Origin: Pseudomonadota bacterium
Lineage (GTDB): Bacteria > Pseudomonadota > Gammaproteobacteria > Xanthomonadales > Rhodanobacteraceae
DNA: 8,845 bases
NCBI GenBank assembly: GCA_021798675.1
Contig: JAJZGE010000043.1
Location: 1 to 8,845, forward strand
Reading direction: 5' to 3'
In this document: one piece after another, positions 5,634 through 8,845 of the stretch
Layout: the number at the start of each line of letters is the position of its first letter
Numbering within the stretch: the stretch's first letter is position 1
Translations under genes and position numbers: made by a program
Notes under the pieces: model-generated
The model's input: only the letters and a program-made list of their open reading frames with translations
Told to the model about the DNA's origin: nothing
Databases searched by the model: none

Positions 5634-6271
5634 GCATGTTCTCGATGGCCGCTGCGGATGGCTGTCTTGCGGATGGCAGGGCGAAGAGCTTTCGTCCTCC
5701 TGCGGAGGCCGAGTCACTTTCTCTTTGCGTGGCCAAAGAGAAAGTAACCCAAGAGAAAGGCCACCCCGCTTGCGCGCCTTGCGGGCATCCTGGCCTGCAC
5801 TCGGTGATGAAGCCGAAAAGCAACAGCAACAGCGAAGCGTCGCCCGGCCGTTGCTTTGCTCGTGCTCCGGCTCTTCTGAAAAGTGCGGGCCAGGATGGCC
5901 CGCTGCTCTACCCGGGGCCCCTGTGCGGCGGTGAGTCGGGGACGACAGGCCGCGCAGCGGGCATCGACCGGGATGTCGATGCCTTTTCGCACGGGAATGA
6001 TGCCCGTTCGAAAAGCCCGGCCCCGGCTCGCGGACTTGCCGGGCAGGAGCCCGGCAAGCGCCAAGCGGGGTGGCCTTCTCTTTTGGTTACTTTTCTCTTG
6101 GCCACGCAAGAGAAAAGTGACTCGGTCGCCGCAGGCGATCGAAAGCTCTTCGCCCTGAAACAAGCAAAAGCACCGGCATTGAAGTCGCTCCTGCAGATGA
6201 GCGAAAGAACGAAAGCTCTTTGCTCTGATGCAACAAGCCTGGGCAAGGGCATCGCCGGAGCCATCGCATGA
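5630..6271 (+). CDS. Questionable 213-residue ORF bridging fliP and fliQ through a repeat element
   Basis: An open frame fills the whole fliP-fliQ gap. Its ATG (5630) overlaps the fliP stop as ATGA, its TGA (6269-6271) overlaps the fliQ ATG (6268) as ATGA, and GGGGAG (5615-5620) lies 9 bases upstream. The product (MSMFSMAAADGCLADGR at the start, GKGIAGAIA at the end) has no domain that I recognise, and most of it is translated inverted-repeat DNA (SLCVAKEKVTQEKG, later LLVTFLLATQEKSDS). Codon choice differs from the flagellar neighbours: several CTT, TCT and AAA codons. I recall similar peptide strings annotated as hypothetical proteins in Xanthomonadales, unverified. Most likely not a functional protein, but the exact overlaps suggest the frame may be translated as a coupling bridge. 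Confidence 0.3.
   Translation: MSMFSMAAADGCLADGRAKSFRPPAEAESLSLCVAKEKVTQEKGHPACAPCGHPGLHSVMKPKSNSNSEASPGRCFARAPALLKSAGQDGPLLYPGPLCGGESGTTGRAAGIDRDVDAFSHGNDARSKSPAPARGLAGQEPGKRQAGWPSLLVTFLLATQEKSDSVAAGDRKLFALKQAKAPALKSLLQMSERTKALCSDATSLGKGIAGAIA
5677..5772 (+). repeat. Left arm of the inverted-repeat element
   Basis: 96 bases from CAGGGCGAAGAGCTTTCG to GGCCACCCCGCTTG. Aligned without gaps to the reverse complement of 6062-6157, 78 of 96 positions match (my count by eye). It contains two hairpins: CCTCC/GGAGG around TGC (about 5697-5709), and a 12-base-pair stem (5716-5745). Confidence 0.9.
5716..5745 (+). repeat. 12-bp hairpin in left arm
   Basis: ACTTTCTCTTTG (5716-5727), loop CGTGGC (5728-5733), CAAAGAGAAAGT (5734-5745): a perfect 12-base-pair stem. 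The matching hairpin in the other arm has a different stem sequence but the same length, pairing and loop. Confidence 0.85.
5885..5903. repeat. Palindrome in element core
   Basis: GCGGGCCA (5885-5892) and TGGCCCGC (5896-5903), perfect 8-base-pair stem with a 3-base loop GGA. One of four core hairpins. Confidence 0.7.
5960..6015. repeat. Two adjacent hairpins in element core
   Basis: GGCATCGAC (5960-5968) pairs with GTCGATGCC (5975-5983), 9 base pairs, loop of six. Next, CTTTTCGCACGGG (5983-5995) pairs with CCCGTTCGAAAAG (6003-6015) with one C/T mismatch, loop of seven. The two stems share base 5983 and so stand side by side. Confidence 0.7.
6035..6058. repeat. 10-bp hairpin at end of element core
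   Basis: CTTGCCGGGC (6035-6044) and GCCCGGCAAG (6049-6058) pair perfectly around a four-base loop AGGA. It is the most stable-looking core stem and lies just before the right arm. No T-tract follows directly, so I do not call it a terminator. Confidence 0.7.
6062..6157 (-). repeat. Right arm of the inverted-repeat element
   Basis: Reverse complement of the left arm: 96 bases, 78 identical, no gaps. It contains TCGCC/GGCGA around GCA (6126-6138) and a 12-base-pair stem (6089-6118). The 18 differences from the left arm are concentrated in paired positions. Confidence 0.9.
6089..6118 (-). repeat. 12-bp hairpin in right arm
   Basis: ACTTTTCTCTTG (6089-6100), loop GCCACG (6101-6106), CAAGAGAAAAGT (6107-6118): a perfect 12-base-pair stem. 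Compared with the left-arm hairpin, four pairs differ and every one stays paired. Confidence 0.85.
6210..6238. repeat. Second, degenerate copy of the element's right end
   Basis: CGAAAGCTCTTTGCTCTGATG followed by CAACAAGC closely resembles the right terminus at 6140-6168 (CGAAAGCTCTTCGCCCTGAA, then CAAGC). The copies are 70 bases apart. It may be a solo remnant of an earlier insertion or part of an extended terminus. Confidence 0.5.
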
Positions 6272-6537
6272 CGCCCGAGTCGATCATGGAGATCGGCCAG
6301 CACGCCATGTATGTGGCCATGCTGGTCGCCGCACCGCTGTTGCTGACGGCCCTGGCCGTGGGCCTGCTGATCGGCGTGATCCAGGCGGCCACGCAGATCA
6401 ACGAAATGACCCTGAGCTTCATTCCCAAGCTGATCGCGATGGCGCTGGTCGCGCTGGTGACCGGACCATGGATGCTGCGCGTGCTGGTGCAGTTCACCCA
6501 CCAGTTGATCGTCGGGCTGCCGGGGGCGATCCGGTGA
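6268..6537 (+). CDS. fliQ: Flagellar type III export gate protein FliQ
   Basis: 89 residues, the canonical length. FliQ packs around the FliP-FliR core of the export pore. Two long hydrophobic hairpin helices are visible, about residues 14-38 (AMYVAMLVAAPLLLTALAVGLLIG) and 50-76, joined by the conserved IQAATQINEMTLSFIPK block. The ATG at 6268 begins the family-typical MTPE start and has GGAG (6257-6260) 7 bases upstream; it also overlaps the TGA of the bridging frame. The stop TGA (6535-6537) shares its last base with the fliR ATG. The protein looks intact despite the repeat insertion just upstream. Any reduction of expression by that insertion would be inference. Confidence 0.98.
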   Translation: MTPESIMEIGQHAMYVAMLVAAPLLLTALAVGLLIGVIQAATQINEMTLSFIPKLIAMALVALVTGPWMLRVLVQFTHQLIVGLPGAIR

Positions 6538-7304
6538 TGGTGCTGGATCTGGCGCAGCTGTCGATCTGGCTGGGCAGCCTGTTCTGGGCGCTGGGCCGGG
6601 TGGCGGGCCTGTTTCTGGTGGCACCGGTGTTCAGCGCCAAGATGATACCGGTGCGGATACGCGCCGGGCTGGTGGTGGTGTTGACGGTGGTGCTGGCGCC
6701 GCTGGCACCGGCGACGATCGATCCGCTGAGTGCGGACGGTATCGCGACGATGGCCGGTCAGGTGCTGATCGGTGCCGCCGTGGGGTTCACCTTGACGCTG
6801 GTGTTCGAGGCCGTGTCGTTCGGCGGCGAGCTGGTGGCACAGAGCATGAGCCTGGGCTTTGCCGAGGCGGTCAATCCGCAGTCAGGCAGCAGCTCGCCGG
6901 CGCTGAGCGAGTTCTACATGCTGCTGGTGACCCTGCTGTTTCTGGTGATGAATGGCCATTTGCGCCTGATCGCCCTGCTTGCCGGCAGTTTCCACAGCCT
7001 GCCGCCGGGTATGGCAACCATCAGTGCCAACGGCTTGCATGCCGTGGCTGCCTTCGGCACCGAGTTGTTTTCCGGTGCCGTGCGGGTGGCGCTGCCGGCG
7101 ATGACGTCGCTGCTGGTGGTGAATATCGGCTTTGCCGCGATCAGCCGCGCGGCGCCGTCGATGAACCTGTTCGCGGTGGGATTCCCGATCACGGTTTCGC
7201 TCGGTTTCATCGCGCTGTGGCTGGCGCTGCGCAGCCTGCCGGGCGCCTTCGAGGCGTTGCAGGGGCATGCCTGGTCGCTGATGCACGAACTGGTCGGGAG
7301 CTGA
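6537..7304 (+). CDS. fliR: Flagellar type III export gate protein FliR
   Basis: 255 residues, typical for FliR, which is present as one copy that closes the FliP ring at the base of the export pore. It is hydrophobic throughout, with conserved blocks LGRVAGLFLVAPVF, IPVRIRAGLV, GGELVAQSMSLGFAEAVNPQSG, and near the end AAISRAAPSMNLFAVGFPITV. The ATG at 6537 is chosen because it overlaps the fliQ stop as TGATG and gives the expected N-terminus MVLDLAQLSIWLGS. The frame extends far upstream, but that part is a shadow of fliQ and the repeat region. A GTG at 6534 is an alternative start one codon earlier. A 4-base gap separates it from flhB; some bacteria fuse these two genes, but not here. Confidence 0.97.
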   Translation: MVLDLAQLSIWLGSLFWALGRVAGLFLVAPVFSAKMIPVRIRAGLVVVLTVVLAPLAPATIDPLSADGIATMAGQVLIGAAVGFTLTLVFEAVSFGGELVAQSMSLGFAEAVNPQSGSSSPALSEFYMLLVTLLFLVMNGHLRLIALLAGSFHSLPPGMATISANGLHAVAAFGTELFSGAVRVALPAMTSLLVVNIGFAAISRAAPSMNLFAVGFPITVSLGFIALWLALRSLPGAFEALQGHAWSLMHELVGS

Positions 7305-7308
7305 TCCG

Positions 7309-8448
7309 ATGTCGGAGGATAGCGATCAGGAAAAAACCGAACTACCGTCCGAAAAACGGTTGCGCGAATCGCGCGAGAAAGGCGAGGTGCCCAGTTCGCG
7401 CGACCTGTCCGGCGCGATGGTGGTACTGGCCGCGGTGGCGGTGCTGATGAACAACGGCCAGGCCGCGCTGCGCCACGCCACGCGCATCTTCTCACTCGGC
7501 CTGCACTACCACCGGGAGGCCCTGTTCTCCGACGCGTTGCCGGCGCGGGCGCTGCATCAGGCGGCAGGCGAGGCGCTGGCCTTGTTCGCACCGGTGGCGC
7601 TGGCGACCCTGCTGGCCACGCTGGCTTCGCCATTGCTGCTGGGTGGGCTCAACTTCAGCGCGCAGGCGTTGCTGCCGAAGTTCGAACGACTCGACCCGAT
7701 CAAGGGGCTGGGCCGGATTTTCGCCATGCGCGGGCTGGTCGAGCTGGGCAAGGCGCTGCTCAAGCTGCTGTTCATCGGAGCGGCATTGCTGCTGCTGCTG
7801 CGCCATTGGCAGGGTGAGTTGCAGGCGACCGGCAGCGGTACGGTCGGTGCGGGCATCGCGTTGTCGATCAGCCTGATCGGCAAGGCGGCGCTGTGGTTCG
7901 GCTGCCTGCTGGCGCTGATCGGTGGCGTCGATGCGATCTACCAGAAATTCGACCACTCCAAACGACTGCGCATGAGCAAGCAGGAACTGCGCGACGAGCA
8001 CAAGGAAAGCGAAGGCAATCCCGAACTGAAGTCGCGCGTTCGCCAGGTGCAGCAGCAACAGTCGCGCCGTCGCATGATGCAGGAGTTGCCGCAGGCCGAC
8101 GTGGTGGTGGTCAACCCCAGCCACTTTGCGGTGGCCTTGCGCTATGACGACGACCGCATGGCTGCGCCGCGGGTGATCGCCAAGGGTGTCGATCTGCTGG
8201 CGCAGCAGATCCGCCTGGTCGCCGGCAGCCATCGGATTCCGCTGGTCGAGGCGCCACCGTTGGCGCGTGCGCTGTATGCCACCACCGAACTGGGCCGGGA
8301 AATTCCCGCCGCACTGTATGTCGCGGTGGCCCAGGTGCTGGCCTATGTCTATCAGTTGAAACAGGCCGCTGCACACGGCGAGCCGCCACCACCGGCACCT
8401 GCCCCTGAGGTCGATCCCGACCTGATGGGCCCTTATCGCGATCAATGA
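7309..8448 (+). CDS. flhB: Flagellar export specificity switch protein FlhB
   Basis: 379 residues. FlhB wraps the export gate and, after self-cleavage and a signal from FliK, switches export from rod/hook to filament proteins. The N-terminus has the family block EKTELPSEKRLRESREKGEVP, followed by four hydrophobic segments (about 33-49, 87-113, 143-165, 179-208), then the cytoplasmic linker with KRLRMSKQELRDEHKESEGNPELK. The self-cleavage site, normally NPTH, reads NPSH at residues 269-272, the same numbering as Salmonella N269-P270. The catalytic Asn and Pro are kept, so cleavage should still occur. The C-terminal tail after about residue 350 is Pro/Ala rich. GGGAG (7296-7300) lies 8 bases before the ATG. 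flhA follows within a few bases. Confidence 0.98.
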   Translation: MSEDSDQEKTELPSEKRLRESREKGEVPSSRDLSGAMVVLAAVAVLMNNGQAALRHATRIFSLGLHYHREALFSDALPARALHQAAGEALALFAPVALATLLATLASPLLLGGLNFSAQALLPKFERLDPIKGLGRIFAMRGLVELGKALLKLLFIGAALLLLLRHWQGELQATGSGTVGAGIALSISLIGKAALWFGCLLALIGGVDAIYQKFDHSKRLRMSKQELRDEHKESEGNPELKSRVRQVQQQQSRRRMMQELPQADVVVVNPSHFAVALRYDDDRMAAPRVIAKGVDLLAQQIRLVAGSHRIPLVEAPPLARALYATTELGREIPAALYVAVAQVLAYVYQLKQAAAHGEPPPPAPAPEVDPDLMGPYRDQ

Positions 8449-8454
8449 CGGGCC

Positions 8455-8845
8455 ATGGACATGACGGGCGCAAACGTATTCGGCAATTTCAGGCAGATGG
8501 CCCGGCGCGGCATCGGTGCACCGGTAGCCGTGCTGGTGATGCTGGCCATGATGATGCTGCCGCTGCCGCCGTTCCTGCTGGACATACTTTTCAGTTTCAA
8601 CATCGCGCTGTCGCTGGTGATCCTGCTGGCGGTGATCTATGTGATGCGGCCACTGGAATTCGCGGCGTTTCCCACCGTGGTGCTGATGGCGACACTGTTG
8701 CGGCTGGCGCTCAACATCGCCTCTGCCCGCGTGGTGCTGCTGCATGGCCACGATGGTCCCGGCGCGGCGGGCAAGGTGATCGAAGCGTTCGGCGAGTTCG
8801 TCATCGGCGGCAATTTTGCGGTGGGCCTGGTGGTGTTCGCGATCA
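8455..8845 (+). CDS. flhA: Flagellar export gate protein FlhA, N-terminal part (3' truncated by window)
   Basis: The first 130 codons, open to the window end. FlhA forms the nonameric export-gate ring that uses the proton motive force and docks chaperone-substrate complexes. Visible blocks are characteristic: LPLPPFLLDILFSFNIALSL, VMRPLEFAAFPTVVLMATLLRL, ALNIASARVVLLHG and AGKVIEAFGEFVIGG, the last covering the start of the FHIPEP region. Hydrophobic segments lie at about residues 22-36 and 42-63. The start is taken at 8455; ATG 8461 (residue 3) is a real alternative, since GGG (8450-8452) is better spaced from it. The gap from the flhB stop is 6 bases, so both genes are probably one operon. 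The cytoplasmic domain lies outside the window. Confidence 0.96.
   Translation, partial: MDMTGANVFGNFRQMARRGIGAPVAVLVMLAMMMLPLPPFLLDILFSFNIALSLVILLAVIYVMRPLEFAAFPTVVLMATLLRLALNIASARVVLLHGHDGPGAAGKVIEAFGEFVIGGNFAVGLVVFAI

Larger units (their letters stand above)
5677..6157. repeat. 481-bp inverted-repeat element inserted between fliP and fliQ (MITE/REP-like)
   Basis: The element is bounded by two 96-base inverted arms (5677-5772 and 6062-6157) around a 289-base core full of short palindromes. It carries no transposase gene and no recognisable conserved protein. That combination suggests a non-autonomous mobile repeat. I recall arm-like sequence (GAGTCACTTT, TGCGTGGCCAA, GGCCACCCCGCTTG) as a common intergenic repeat in Xanthomonadales; this is from memory. 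I see no convincing target-site duplication: the bases before 5677 and after 6157 do not match. The mobility claim is therefore inference. Alternatives are a structured RNA element or a BIME-like pair of REP units. Confidence 0.75.

Noticed and set aside
5714..6163. Minus-strand frame of 149 codons inside the fliP-fliQ gap
   Set aside because: It is the antisense reading of the inverted-repeat element; because the arms are inverted copies, both strands give similar peptides (VTFLLRGQ). No ribosome site or known domain.
8445..8845. Frame starting at ATG 8445, overlapping the flhB stop as ATGA and open to the window end
   Set aside because: It is an out-of-frame shadow of flhA; the flhA frame carries the unmistakable conserved protein.
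1..8845. CRISPR arrays, tRNA or rRNA genes, toxin or defence systems
   Set aside because: Looked for and not seen; apart from the repeat element and small ORFs, the coding content is flagellar.

Overview
The window is part of a polar-type flagellar gene cluster, all genes on the + strand, from a GC-rich gammaproteobacterium. Gene order (fliI-fliJ-fliK, then fliL-M-N-O-P-Q-R-flhB-flhA), high GC, the protein sequences and an intergenic repeat of a style I associate with Xanthomonadales point to the Xanthomonadaceae/Rhodanobacteraceae (Rhodanobacter, Dyella or Luteibacter-like). The taxonomic call is inference from memory.

Region 1 (1-2091) is the end of an upstream transcription unit. It holds the C-terminal part of the export ATPase fliI, fliJ, an unannotated 37-codon ORF with a strong ribosome binding site, and fliK, the hook-length ruler. 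All junctions here are stop/start overlaps.

Region 2 (2092-2542) is a non-coding gap of about 450 bases. It has GC-rich inverted repeats, a cluster of GTCA/TGAC half-sites and an exact-consensus sigma-54 promoter (2457-2472) that should start the next unit about 60 bases before fliL.

Region 3 (2543-5633) encodes FliL (stator/basal-body membrane protein), FliM and FliN (C-ring switch), FliO (export-gate assembly) and FliP (export-gate pore).

Region 4 (5634-6267) is the anomaly. The normally adjacent fliP and fliQ are separated by 634 bases holding a 481-base element. It is bounded by two 96-base inverted arms with 81% identity, each carrying two nested hairpins. Twelve of the 18 differences between arms fall into six compensated base pairs. 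The whole gap is also one open frame (5630-6271) whose start overlaps the fliP stop and whose stop overlaps the fliQ start, both as ATGA, so ribosome traffic could pass from fliP to fliQ.

Region 5 (6268-8845) encodes FliQ and FliR (rest of the export gate), FlhB (substrate-specificity switch, with NPSH instead of NPTH at the self-cleavage site) and the first 130 codons of FlhA, cut by the window end.

Together the genes build the flagellar type III export apparatus, the rotor switch and the hook-length control system. Nothing here is a wholly new multi-gene system. The most novel material is the structured inverted-repeat element with its in-frame bridging ORF, followed by the small ORF between fliJ and fliK.
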